NCBI RefSeq assembly: GCF_000359125.1
Contig: NZ_CAAF010000078.1
Coordinates: forward strand, 26,334-90,333
DNA from: Mesorhizobium sp. STM 4661
GTDB taxonomy: Bacteria; Pseudomonadota; Alphaproteobacteria; Rhizobiales; Rhizobiaceae
Reading direction: 5' to 3'
Length of the DNA stretch: 64,000 bases
The translations under genes were made by a program, and so were the position numbers. The notes beneath the pieces are model-generated. The model searched no databases. It saw nothing but the letters and a program-made list of their open reading frames with translations, and was not told the DNA's origin. Below are positions 42,502 to 51,605 of the stretch, piece by piece (position 1 is the stretch's first letter; every line of letters begins with the position of its first letter).

Positions 42502-43647
42502 ATGAGCAGGAACGCGACATCGTTCGTCTCGCCGCCATCGGTCAAAACCCCCAGCCATTTGTCTTTTCCTGCATCGACAATTCTTGCCTGCGCAATGGCA
42601 ACGCTGCCTTTGCTTCTGGCCGGCTGTCAGAAGCAGGAGGCGGCTGAGAAGAAATTGCCGGTCATGGTGCGCACCGAGACGGTGGCGATCGCCGACTATG
42701 CGCCAAGGACCTCGCTCACCGGCGTCATCGCGGCGCGCACGCTGAACAATCTGTCGTTCCGGGTCGGCGGCCGCGTCGCCGAACGGCTCGTCGACGTCGG
42801 CCAGCATGTCGATCAAGGCGCCGTGCTTGCCCGCATCGATCCGCAGGAACAGGAGTTTGACTTGCGCTCGGCGCAGGCCGATCTCGACGCCGCGCAGGCG
42901 CAATTGACCCAGGCCGCCGCCGCCTTCGAACGGCAGAAGACGCTGCTTGCCCGTGGCTACACCACCAGGCGCGACTATGATGCGGCCGAGCAGGCGTCGA
43001 AGGTGGCGCAAGGCAGCGTCAATGCCACCCAAAGCGCGCTCGCCAATGCAAAAGAGAACCTCTCCTTCACCGAACTCAAGGCGGGTGCCGCAGGCGTGAT
43101 CACCGTGCGCCAGGTCGAAGCCGGGCAGGTGGTGCAGGCAGCGCAGACCGTATTCACCCTTGCCGAGGACGGCGACCGCGACGCGGTCTTCAATGTGCAG
43201 GAGACGCTGGTCGCCAAGGCACCGGCAGCACCAGCGGTGACGATCACGCTGTTGTCGGACCCGCAGGTCAAGGCGATGGGCAAGGTGCGCGAAATCTCGC
43301 CCGCGGTCGATCCCGCTTCGGGTTCGATTCGGGTCAAGGTCGCCATTCCCGACACGCCCGCGGGCATGGCGCTGGGCGCGGCCGTCATCGGCTCGGTCAG
43401 CGCCCAGCCGTCGAAAGCCGTCATCCTGCCATGGCAGGCATTGACTTCGAGCGACGGCAAGCCGGCAGTCTGGGTCGTCGATCAAGCGACCAAGGCGGTG
43501 GCAACGATGCCAGTGGAGGTGCTTGCCTTCGGATCCGGCACGGTCGTCATCAACAAGGGACTTGAGGCAGGCCAAACCGTCGTTACCGCCGGCGGCCAAT
43601 TGCTCAGCCCCGGGCAGACCGTCGAGATAGCGGGGGCGGAGCAATGA
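42502..43647 (+). CDS. RND efflux periplasmic adaptor lipoprotein (first)
   Basis: 381 residues. The lipobox LLLAGC near residue 42 anchors it to the membrane. HlyD/MFP fold: a beta-barrel/lipoyl part (LTGVIAARTLNNLSFRVGGRVAERLVDVGQHVDQGAVLARID), a coiled-coil hairpin rich in Ala/Gln (about 125-190), the second lipoyl half (FTELKAGAAGVITVRQVEAGQVV) and a membrane-proximal domain. It connects the inner-membrane pump with an outer-membrane channel. Its stop overlaps the start of a second adaptor by 4 bases. Confidence 0.9.
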   Translation: MSRNATSFVSPPSVKTPSHLSFPASTILACAMATLPLLLAGCQKQEAAEKKLPVMVRTETVAIADYAPRTSLTGVIAARTLNNLSFRVGGRVAERLVDVGQHVDQGAVLARIDPQEQEFDLRSAQADLDAAQAQLTQAAAAFERQKTLLARGYTTRRDYDAAEQASKVAQGSVNATQSALANAKENLSFTELKAGAAGVITVRQVEAGQVVQAAQTVFTLAEDGDRDAVFNVQETLVAKAPAAPAVTITLLSDPQVKAMGKVREISPAVDPASGSIRVKVAIPDTPAGMALGAAVIGSVSAQPSKAVILPWQALTSSDGKPAVWVVDQATKAVATMPVEVLAFGSGTVVINKGLEAGQTVVTAGGQLLSPGQTVEIAGAEQ

Positions 43648-44732
43648 GCCGGCTGGCACGCATCCCTGCCCCGCTTGTCCCTGTCCTGTTTGGGCTCGTG
43701 CTCGCCGCCTGCTCGCAATCGGAAGAGAAGCCGCCCGAGATCATCAGGCCGGTGCTGTCGGTGGTGGTCGAGCCACGCACCACCGAGACCTTTGGCTTCG
43801 CCGGATCGGTCGAACCGCAATTCAGCGCCGACCTTGCCTTCCGCCTGCTTGGCCGGGTCGTCGCCCGCGATGTCAAGGTCGGCGATATCGTCACCAAGGG
43901 TACGACGATCGCTACACTCGATCCGACTGCACTGGAGCTTGCCGTGCAGGCGACGAAGGCGGAACTTTCCAACGCGCAGGCGCAATTCGCCAATGCCGCC
44001 GCCAGCGAGGATCGCCAGCGCCAGTTGCTTGCCTCCGCAAACACCTCTCAGGCTGTCTTCGATGCCGCCCGGCAAGCCAGGCAGGCCGCCGCGGCCGGTG
44101 TCGAGCGGGCCAATGCGGCACTTGCCAAATCGCGGGAGCAGCTTGGCTATACAAGGCTGTTCTCGGACTTCGATGGCGTGGTCACCGCCGTCGGCGCCGA
44201 GGTCGGCCAGACAGTCTCGCCCGGTCAGACCGTCGTCACCGTGGCGCGCTCGGATCCGCGCGAGGCGGTGGTCGACATTCCCGACCAGCTGACCGGCGAC
44301 CTTGCCTTCGGCACGCCGTTCCAGGTAATCCTGCAATCGCTGCCGACAATCCAGACCCAGGCCACGCTGCGCGAGATCGCCCCACAGGCCGAAGGCTCGA
44401 CCCGCACCCGCCGCGTGCGGCTGACGCTCGTCGATCCGCCGCAGGCATTCCGGCTCGGCTCGACGGTGACGGCGTCGCGCATGACAAAAGTCGCGCCGAC
44501 GATCGAGCTGCCGCTGTCGGCGCTGCTCGAGAAGAATGGTGGCGACAAGGTCTGGATCGTCGATGCGCGGATGTCGAGCGTCAGCACCCGCGACATCAAG
44601 GTCGCCGCCAGGGGCGCTGCCACATTCACCGTCGCCGAAGGCCTCGAAGCAGGGATGCGCGTCGTCACCGCCGGCGTCCACAGCCTGGTGGAGGGCCAGA
44701 AGGTCAGGATACCCGAAGGAGGGGCCATATGA
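43644..44732 (+). CDS. RND efflux periplasmic adaptor lipoprotein (second)
   Basis: 362 residues. Lipobox LVLAAC near residue 23. Same HlyD/MFP architecture as the preceding gene (FAGSVEPQFSADLAFRLLGRVVARDVKVGDIVTKGTTIATLD; coiled coil about 95-150; YTRLFSDFDGVVTAVGAEVGQTV), but clearly a different sequence, so not a recent duplicate. Overlaps both neighbours by 4 bases. Two adaptors with one pump imply a hetero-oligomeric adaptor ring. Confidence 0.9.
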   Translation: MSRLARIPAPLVPVLFGLVLAACSQSEEKPPEIIRPVLSVVVEPRTTETFGFAGSVEPQFSADLAFRLLGRVVARDVKVGDIVTKGTTIATLDPTALELAVQATKAELSNAQAQFANAAASEDRQRQLLASANTSQAVFDAARQARQAAAAGVERANAALAKSREQLGYTRLFSDFDGVVTAVGAEVGQTVSPGQTVVTVARSDPREAVVDIPDQLTGDLAFGTPFQVILQSLPTIQTQATLREIAPQAEGSTRTRRVRLTLVDPPQAFRLGSTVTASRMTKVAPTIELPLSALLEKNGGDKVWIVDARMSSVSTRDIKVAARGAATFTVAEGLEAGMRVVTAGVHSLVEGQKVRIPEGGAI

Positions 44733-47700
44733 AGGGCTTCAACCTCTCCGACTGGGCGCTCGGCCATCGCTCGCTGGTCTGGTACTTCATGCTGGTCTTC
44801 GTCGTGGCCGGCGTCCTTGCCTATCTCAATCTAGGCCGCGAGGAAGATCCCGCCTTCACCATCAAGACCATGGTCATCCAGGCCAACTGGCCCGGCGCTT
44901 CGGTCAACGAGACGGTGCGGCAAGTGACCGACCGCATCGAGAAGAAGCTCGAGGAGCTGGATAGCCTCGATTTCACCCGTTCGGTCACCACCGCCGGCAA
45001 GACCGTCATCTTCGTCAACCTGAAGCCGACCACCAAGGCACGCGATGTCGTGCCGACCTGGATTCAGGTGCGCAATATGGTCAACGACATCTGGGCCCAG
45101 TTTCCGCAAGGCGTACAGGGGCCGTTCTTCAACGACCGTTTCGGCGATGTCTACGGCAATGTCTACGCCTTCACCGCCGACGGGCTGACGCCGCGCCAGC
45201 TGCGCGACTATGTCGAGGATGCCAGGACCAAGATCCTGACCGTGCCGAATGCCGGCAAGGTCGACCTGGTCGGCGCCCAGGACGAAGCGATCTACCTCGA
45301 ATTCTCGAGCCGCCAGATCGCGGCGCTCGGCCTCAACCAGCAGGCCATCGTTGCCAGCCTGCAGGCCCAGAACGCCATCACGCCGTCTGGCGTCATCGAG
45401 TCCGGACCCGAGCGCGTCAGTGTGCGTGTCGGCGGCCAGTTCACCTCCGAGGAAAGCCTTCGCGCCATCAATCTGCGCGTCAACGACCGCTTCTTCCGGC
45501 TGAGCGATGTGGCGACGATTTCTCGCGGCTATGCCGACCCGCCGACGGCGTTGTTCCGCTTCAACGGGCAGGATGCCATCGGGCTTGCCATCGGCATGAA
45601 ACCCAATGCCAATCTTCTCCAGTTCGGCGAGGCCCTGCACGAGGAGATGACCAAGGTACTGGCCGAGCTGCCGGTCGGCGTCGGCGTGCATCTGGTCGCC
45701 GACCAGCCGGTGATCGTGGAGGAGGCCGTCTCGGGCTTCACCCGCGCGCTGTTCGAGGCGGTCGCCATCGTGCTGGCCGTCTCCTTCATCAGCCTCGGCA
45801 TGCGTGCCGGCTTCGTCGTGGCGCTGACGATCCCGCTGGTGCTGGCCATCACCTTCACGGTCATGGCCTATCTCGGCATCTCGCTGCAGCGCATTTCGCT
45901 GGGTGCGCTGATCATCGCGCTCGGCCTGCTCGTCGACGATGCGATGATCGCCGTCGAGATGATGGTGGCGCGGCTGGAGGTCGGCGACAATCTGCGCAAG
46001 GCGGCGACCTATGTCTACACCTCGACCGCCTTTCCGATGCTGACCGGAACGCTGGTCACGGTCGCCGGCTTCATCCCGATCGGCCTCAACAACAGCGCCG
46101 CCGGCGAATACACTTTTACCCTGTTCGTCGTCATCGCCGTGTCGCTGCTGGTGTCATGGATCGTGGCGGTGCTGTTCGCGCCGTTGCTCGGCGTCACCAT
46201 CCTGCCGGCGACGATGAAGCAAAAGCATCACGACAAGCCCGGCCGCTTCACGACCCTGTTCAGGCGCGTCCTCCTCAGCTCGGTGCGTCATCACTGGCTT
46301 ACCATTATCGCCACCGTGCTGCTCTTTGTCGGTGCGCTAGCCGGGATGAGCCTTGTCCAACAGCAGTTCTTTCCGCCTTCGGATCGTCCGGAACTGATCG
46401 TCGACTGGAACCTGCCGCAGAACAGCTCGATCACCGAGACCCGGGATCAGATAGAGCGTTTCGAGCAGCGGGCGCTGGCCGGCAATCCCGATATCGACCA
46501 CTTCAGTTCCTATATCGGTCAGGGTGCGGTGCGTTTTGTGCTCACCTTCGATGTGCAGCCGGCCAATCCTTATTTCGGCCAGACCGTCATCGTCACCAAG
46601 AGCATCGAGGCGCGCAACCGGGTCAAGCCGGTGCTCGAAAAGCTGCTGCGCGAGGAGTTCGTCGGCACCGACGCCTTCGTCAAACCGCTCGAACTCGGGC
46701 CGCCGGTCGGGCGGCCGGTGCAATACCGTGTCGGCGGTCCGGACATCCAGAAGGTGCGGGAGCTGGCGCAGGAGTTCGCCGGCATGATTTCGGCCAATCC
46801 GAAGCTTGCCGCGCCCACCTTCGACTGGAACGAGCCGGCGCGGGCGCTGAGGGTCGACGTGTTGCAGGACAAGGCGCGCCAACTGGGCATCACCTCGTCC
46901 GATATAGCAAACGCGCTGAACAGCACAGTCGGCGGCGCCACCATCACCCAGGTGCGCGACGCCACCTATCTGATCAACGTCGTCGCCCGCTCGCGCGAGG
47001 CCGATCGTGGTTCGATCGGGACGCTGCAGAACATGCAGCTGCCGACCGGCACCGGCGAAGCGATCCCGCTCGCGGCGGTGGCGAACTTCCGCTACGAGCT
47101 CGAACAGCCGACGGTGTGGCGCCGCGACCGCATCCCGACGATCACCGTGCGCGCCGGTCTGGTCGGCGACGTGCTGCCGGCCACCGTGGTCAACGAGCTG
47201 AAGCCGTCGGTCGATGCCTTCATCGCCAAGCTGCCGCCGGGCTATTCGATCGCCACCGCCGGTTCGGTCGAGGAAAGCGCCAACAGCCAGGGGCCGATCG
47301 CCGCCGTGGTGCCGCTGATGCTGTTCGTCATGGCGACCATCCTGATGGTGCAGCTGCAGAGCTTCCAGCGCCTGTTCCTGGTCGTCGCGGTCGCCCCGCT
47401 CGGCCTGATCGGCGTGGTGGCGGCACTGGTGCCGAGCGGCGCGCCGCTCGGCTTCGTCGCCATCCTCGGCGTGCTGGCGCTGATCGGCATCCTGATCCGC
47501 AACTCGGTCATCCTGATCGTGCAGATCGAGGATCTCGTGCGCGAGGGCAAGGATCGCTGGGTGGCCGTCATCGAGGCGACCGAGCATCGCATGCGACCGA
47601 TCGCGCTGACGGCGGCCGCCGCCAGCCTGGCGCTGATCCCGATCGCGCGCGAAGTGTTCTGGGGGCCGATGGCCTACGCCATGATGGGCGGCATCATCGC

Positions 47701-47815
47701 CGGCACGGCGATCACGCTGCTGTTCCTGCCGGCGCTCTATGTGGCGTGGTTTCGGATCAAGGAGCCGAAGCAGGGGCAGGAGAGCGAGGCCGTCATGGAA
47801 GGTAGTGCGGTCTAA
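44729..47815 (+). CDS. RND-family efflux permease
   Basis: 1028 residues, twelve membrane helices in the standard 1+5+1+5 arrangement with two large periplasmic loops. The proton-relay acidic pair in TM4 is present (LGLLVDDAMIAVE), and the TM10 region has GILIRNSVILIVQIED. Sequence features resemble the AcrB/HAE clade with short N-terminus (LSDWALGHRSLVWYFMLVFVVAGVLAYLNLGREEDP). No outer-membrane channel gene or TetR regulator is adjacent. Substrate unknown. Confidence 0.92.
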   Translation: MKGFNLSDWALGHRSLVWYFMLVFVVAGVLAYLNLGREEDPAFTIKTMVIQANWPGASVNETVRQVTDRIEKKLEELDSLDFTRSVTTAGKTVIFVNLKPTTKARDVVPTWIQVRNMVNDIWAQFPQGVQGPFFNDRFGDVYGNVYAFTADGLTPRQLRDYVEDARTKILTVPNAGKVDLVGAQDEAIYLEFSSRQIAALGLNQQAIVASLQAQNAITPSGVIESGPERVSVRVGGQFTSEESLRAINLRVNDRFFRLSDVATISRGYADPPTALFRFNGQDAIGLAIGMKPNANLLQFGEALHEEMTKVLAELPVGVGVHLVADQPVIVEEAVSGFTRALFEAVAIVLAVSFISLGMRAGFVVALTIPLVLAITFTVMAYLGISLQRISLGALIIALGLLVDDAMIAVEMMVARLEVGDNLRKAATYVYTSTAFPMLTGTLVTVAGFIPIGLNNSAAGEYTFTLFVVIAVSLLVSWIVAVLFAPLLGVTILPATMKQKHHDKPGRFTTLFRRVLLSSVRHHWLTIIATVLLFVGALAGMSLVQQQFFPPSDRPELIVDWNLPQNSSITETRDQIERFEQRALAGNPDIDHFSSYIGQGAVRFVLTFDVQPANPYFGQTVIVTKSIEARNRVKPVLEKLLREEFVGTDAFVKPLELGPPVGRPVQYRVGGPDIQKVRELAQEFAGMISANPKLAAPTFDWNEPARALRVDVLQDKARQLGITSSDIANALNSTVGGATITQVRDATYLINVVARSREADRGSIGTLQNMQLPTGTGEAIPLAAVANFRYELEQPTVWRRDRIPTITVRAGLVGDVLPATVVNELKPSVDAFIAKLPPGYSIATAGSVEESANSQGPIAAVVPLMLFVMATILMVQLQSFQRLFLVVAVAPLGLIGVVAALVPSGAPLGFVAILGVLALIGILIRNSVILIVQIEDLVREGKDRWVAVIEATEHRMRPIALTAAAASLALIPIAREVFWGPMAYAMMGGIIAGTAITLLFLPALYVAWFRIKEPKQGQESEAVMEGSAV

Positions 47816-47841
47816 AAAGAAACTTAGGCCGAGATCCTTCA

Positions 47842-48001
47842 CACCCCCCTCTGGCCTGCCGGCCATCTCCCCCGCAAGGGGGGAGATTGAGCGCTCCGCC
47901 GCTTTCGCCAATCGCCATCGTTGCTGCAGGAGTGAGCGGAGCGCCGAAGCTGCCGATCTCCCCCCTTGCGGGGGAGATGTCCGGCAGGACAGAGGGGGGT
48001 G
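47842..48001. repeat. Large palindromic repeat, copy A
   Basis: 160 bases with 46-base inverted arms (47842-47887 and 47956-48001; two mismatches) around a central part of 68 bases. The arms carry CTGCCGGCCATCTCCCCC and GCAAGGGGGGAGAT. It is the same family as copy B at 54748-54911. It lies between the RND gene and the convergent ABC operon. Confidence 0.88.
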
Positions 48002-48029
48002 GGCGGGAACGCAACGTAAGCGACAGAAA

Positions 48030-48776
48030 TTACGCCCTCACAAACCCGTCACTGGCCCTGAGCAGATTGCGCGTATAGTCCTTGGTCACGTGGCGCTGGA
48101 CGAGATCGTCCGCGGTCAGGTTCTCGACCGCCTCGCCGTTCTGCATCACCATCAGCCGCTCGCACATATGGGTGATGATGGCGAGGTCGTGGCTGACCAT
48201 CAGGAAGGTCAGCTTGCGCCGCCGCCGGACCTCTTCCAGAAGGTTGAGCACTTCCGCCTGCACGGAAGCGTCGAGCGCGGAGGTCGGCTCGTCGAGCAGC
48301 AGGATCGACGGCTCCAGGATGAGTGCGCGGGCGATCGCCACGCGCTGGCGCTGGCCGCCCGACAATTGATGCGCGTAGCGGAAGCGAAAGCCTGTTCCCA
48401 GGCCGACCTCGTCCAGCGCGCGTATGATGCGTTTCTCACCATCGGCAAAGCCGTGGATGGCGAGCGGCTCCTGCAGCAGGCGGTCGACGGTCTGGCGCGG
48501 ATGCAGCGAGCCGTAGGGGTCCTGGAAGACCATCTGCACCTCGCGATAGAACGCCTTGTCGCGGCGTACGCCGAGTTTCTTGCCATTGACGGTGATGGTG
48601 CCCGAGGCGGCCGGCGCGAGGCCGGCGATGGCTCTCAGCAGCGTCGATTTGCCGGAGCCGGATTCGCCGACCAGGCCGAAGGACTCGCCTGACTGCACCT
48701 CGAGGCTGACACCCTTCAGCGCGCGAAAGCGATCGAAGATCACTTCCAGCCTGTCGATGGAAAGTGCTGATGTCAT
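48030..48776 (-). CDS. Peptide-type ABC importer ATPase (DppF-like)
   Basis: 248 residues from the ATG at 48776. Walker A GLVGESGSGKSTLLRAI, Q-loop MVFQDPYGSLHPRQ, signature LSGGQRQRVAIARAL, Walker B ILLLDEPTSALD and H-loop FLMVSHDLAII. Energises peptide or opine uptake together with the ATPase encoded upstream, whose end it overlaps by 4 bases. Last gene of the importer operon. The C-terminal oligopeptide-transporter extension is short. Confidence 0.92.
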   Translation of the reverse strand: MTSALSIDRLEVIFDRFRALKGVSLEVQSGESFGLVGESGSGKSTLLRAIAGLAPAASGTITVNGKKLGVRRDKAFYREVQMVFQDPYGSLHPRQTVDRLLQEPLAIHGFADGEKRIIRALDEVGLGTGFRFRYAHQLSGGQRQRVAIARALILEPSILLLDEPTSALDASVQAEVLNLLEEVRRRRKLTFLMVSHDLAIITHMCERLMVMQNGEAVENLTADDLVQRHVTKDYTRNLLRASDGFVRA

Positions 48777-49606
48777 GCCGCCCACTCCGGCTTGCGGTCG
48801 AGCACCGGCAGCGGGTGGCGATCGGTGCCGATCTTGGGCATGCAGTTGAGCAGGCCGCGCGTGTAGGGATGCTGGGCGCGGCCGAGTTCCGAGGCCTTGA
48901 GCTGCTCGACCACCTTGCCGGCATACATGACGATGACCCGATCGCAGAAGGAGGAGACCAGGCGCAAATCGTGCGAGATGAAGATCAGCCCCATGCCGCG
49001 CTCGCTGACCAGCCGGTCGAGAATGCCAAGCACGTCGAGCTGGACGGTGACGTCGAGCGCCGAGGTCGGCTCGTCGGCGATCATCATCTCGGGACCGGCG
49101 ATCAGCATCATGGCGATCATGGCGCGCTGGCCCATGCCGCCCGAAACTTCATGCGGATGCAGGTCGAAGACGCGCGAGGGATCGCGGATCTGCACCGCCT
49201 CCAGCATGGCGAACGCGCGGTCGCGGGCCTCTGCCCTGGAGACCCTCTCATGCGTGCGCAGCGTCTCGACGATCTGGCGGCCAATGCTCATCACCGGGTC
49301 GAGCGAATATTTCGGATCCTGCAAGATCATGGCGATGCGTTTTCCCCGCAGCGCTCGGCGGTCACGCGGCGACGCGGCAAGCAGGTCGATGCCGTCGAAA
49401 GCGAGCGTCCTGGCCGTCACTTCCGCCTGCGGTGGCGTCAGGCCCATGATGGCACGGCCGGTCTGCGACTTGCCGGAACCACTCTCGCCGACAATGCCCA
49501 GCCGCTCGCGGCCGAGCGAAAAGGAGACGCCGCGCACCGCCTCGATCAGTCCGGTGCGGGTCGGGAAAGTGACGCGCAGGTTTTCGACGTCGAGAAGCGC
49601 GCTCAT
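48773..49606 (-). CDS. Peptide-type ABC importer ATPase (DppD-like)
   Basis: 277 residues from the ATG at 49606, which overlaps the upstream permease stop. Walker A GIVGESGSGKSQTGRAI, Q-loop MILQDPKYSLDP, signature VSGGMGQRAMIAMML (a GGMGQR variant common in DppD-like subunits), Walker B MMIADEPTSALDV and H-loop FISHDLRLV. The C-terminal HPYTRGLLNCMPKIG is the oligopeptide/dipeptide transporter tail. Confidence 0.92.
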   Translation of the reverse strand: MSALLDVENLRVTFPTRTGLIEAVRGVSFSLGRERLGIVGESGSGKSQTGRAIMGLTPPQAEVTARTLAFDGIDLLAASPRDRRALRGKRIAMILQDPKYSLDPVMSIGRQIVETLRTHERVSRAEARDRAFAMLEAVQIRDPSRVFDLHPHEVSGGMGQRAMIAMMLIAGPEMMIADEPTSALDVTVQLDVLGILDRLVSERGMGLIFISHDLRLVSSFCDRVIVMYAGKVVEQLKASELGRAQHPYTRGLLNCMPKIGTDRHPLPVLDRKPEWAA

Positions 49607-50523
49607 TGGTCGCCGCTCCGGGGATCGAGCGCGTCGCGCAGGCCGTCGCCGAGCAGGTTGAAGCCGAGGCTGACGATGAGGATGGCGAAGCCCGGCGCGC
49701 CGGCGACCCACCATTGATCGAGCACGAAGCGGCGGCCGGACGCGATCATCGTGCCCCATTCAGGCAGCGGCGGCTGCGCGCCAAGGCCAAGGAAGCCGAG
49801 GCCGGCGGCGGTGAGGATGATGCCGGCCATGTCGAGCGTCACCCTGACGATGAGCGAGGAGATGCAGAGCGGCATGATGTGGCGAAGCACGATGCGGAAC
49901 GGCGAGGCGCCCATCAATTGCACCGCCTTGATGTAATCGGAGTTGCGCACGGTCAGCGTCTCGGCGCGGGCGATGCGAGCATAGGGCGGCCAGGAGGTGA
50001 TGGCGATGGCGAGCACCGCATTTTCGATGCCGGGGCCAAGGGCGGCGACGAAGGCCAGAGCCAGGATCAGCTTCGGGAAGGCGAGGAAGATGTCGGTGAT
50101 GCGCATCAGGATCGCATCGGTCCAGCCGCCGGCGTAACCGGCGACGGTGCCGACCAGCAGGCCGATGGGTGCTGCGATGATGGCGACAAGTGTGACAACG
50201 TAGAGCGTCCAGCGCGAACCATAGATGATGCGCGAGTAGATATCACGGCCGAGATCGTCGGTGCCGAACCAGTGCGCGGCACTTGGCGCCAGCAGGCGCG
50301 AATTCTTCAGGTCGCCGATAGTCGGCGAATAGGGCGCCAGCAAATCGGCGAAAGCCGCGACCACCAGCAGCGCGAGGATGATGAGCAGGCCGACAAACGC
50401 CAGCCGGTTGGCGGAAAAGCGCCGCCAGGCCACATAGGCGCGGCCGAGCCTTGCCTGCATGCGCGAGGCCGGCCGTTCGCTGAGCAGCCAGTCGCGGCGG
50501 CTCTGGACGACTTCCGCGCTCAT
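49603..50523 (-). CDS. Peptide-type ABC importer permease (DppC-like)
   Basis: 306 residues from the ATG at 50523; the frame is open further upstream but overlaps the next permease. Five to six membrane helices. N-terminal signature FGTDDLGRDIYSRIIYGSRWTL, EAA loop ARAETLTVRNSDYIKAVQLMGASPFRIVLRHIMP. The C-terminal FAILIVSLGFNLLGDGLRDALDPR is typical of DppC. Four-base overlaps on both sides show tight translational coupling. Confidence 0.92.
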   Translation of the reverse strand: MSAEVVQSRRDWLLSERPASRMQARLGRAYVAWRRFSANRLAFVGLLIILALLVVAAFADLLAPYSPTIGDLKNSRLLAPSAAHWFGTDDLGRDIYSRIIYGSRWTLYVVTLVAIIAAPIGLLVGTVAGYAGGWTDAILMRITDIFLAFPKLILALAFVAALGPGIENAVLAIAITSWPPYARIARAETLTVRNSDYIKAVQLMGASPFRIVLRHIMPLCISSLIVRVTLDMAGIILTAAGLGFLGLGAQPPLPEWGTMIASGRRFVLDQWWVAGAPGFAILIVSLGFNLLGDGLRDALDPRSGDQ

Positions 50524-51587
50524 CCGGCCTTGGTCCTTGGATCGAGCACGCGGTAGAGCAGGTCGGAGAACAGGTTGATAGCGATGAAGACCGTGCCGAT
50601 GACGATGGTGCCGCCGAGCACGGCGTTCATGTCGGCGTTCTGCAGCGAATTGGTGATGTAGAGGCCGATGCCCGGCCAGGAAAACACGGTCTCGGTCAGC
50701 ACCGACCCTTCTAGCAGTCCGGCATAGGACAGCGCAATAACCGTGACCATCGGCACCGCGGCGTTGCGCAGCGCATGGGCCCAGATGATGCGTGTTTCCG
50801 ACAGGCCCTTGGCGCGCGCCGCGACGATGTATTCCTGGGCAAGCTCGTTCAGCATGAACGAGCGCGTCATGCGGCTGATATAGGCGAGCGAGAAATAGCC
50901 GAGCAGCGAGGCCGGCAGGATGATGTGGCGAAAGGCATCGCGGAACACATCCCACTGCCCCTGCAATGCCGCGTCCAGAAGGTAGAAGCCGGTGATCGGC
51001 GTGAAGGTGTATTCGTAGACGACATCGAGGCGGCCGGGAAAAGCGACCCATCGCAGCCTGGCGTAGAACAGGACAAGCGCCAGCAGGCCCAGCCAGAAGA
51101 TCGGCACGGAATAGCCGATCAGGCCGATGATGCGCACGATCTGGTCGATGAGGCTGCCGCGCCGGACCGCGGCCAGCACGCCGAGCGGCACGCCGATGAC
51201 CGAACCGATCAGCGTGCCCAGAGTCGCCAGTTCGATCGTTGCCGGAAAGGCGCGGCGTATGTCGGTCATCACCGGATTGGTGGTCAGCACCGAGGTGCCG
51301 AAATTGCCGCTCAGGGCGTTTTTCACATAAATATAGAACTGCTCGACCAGCGGCAGGTCGAGCCCCATCTCGCGGCGCGTGCGCTCGACGACATTGGCCG
51401 GCGCCCGGTCGCCGAGCACCGCCAGCACCGGGTCGATCGGAATGACGCGGCCAATGAAGAAGGTCACCGCGAGAAGGCCGAGATAGGTGGTCACCGCGAT
51501 GACCAGGAAGCGACTGATCGACGATAGAATAGCGACGGCTCGGGCACCGCCGCGTTCCGCCGTCGCCTGGTTTTCAGCCACGCTCAT
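50520..51587 (-). CDS. Peptide-type ABC importer permease (DppB-like)
   Basis: 355 residues, six membrane helices. Typical DppB features: GLLAVTFFIGRVIPIDPVLAVLGDRAP near the N-terminus, YSVPIFWLGLLALVLFY, and EAA loop AQEYIVAARAKGLSETRIIWAHALRNAAVP. Upstream of the DppC-like gene and 18 bases after the binding-protein gene. Confidence 0.92.
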   Translation of the reverse strand: MSVAENQATAERGGARAVAILSSISRFLVIAVTTYLGLLAVTFFIGRVIPIDPVLAVLGDRAPANVVERTRREMGLDLPLVEQFYIYVKNALSGNFGTSVLTTNPVMTDIRRAFPATIELATLGTLIGSVIGVPLGVLAAVRRGSLIDQIVRIIGLIGYSVPIFWLGLLALVLFYARLRWVAFPGRLDVVYEYTFTPITGFYLLDAALQGQWDVFRDAFRHIILPASLLGYFSLAYISRMTRSFMLNELAQEYIVAARAKGLSETRIIWAHALRNAAVPMVTVIALSYAGLLEGSVLTETVFSWPGIGLYITNSLQNADMNAVLGGTIVIGTVFIAINLFSDLLYRVLDPRTKAG

Positions 51588-51605
51588 GCGGCGCGTCCGC
51601 CGGTA

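Noticed and set aside
46156..47911. Open frames overlapping the RND permease on both strands
   Set aside because: Shadows of the third-codon GC bias; no start signals, and the permease frame has full family motifs.
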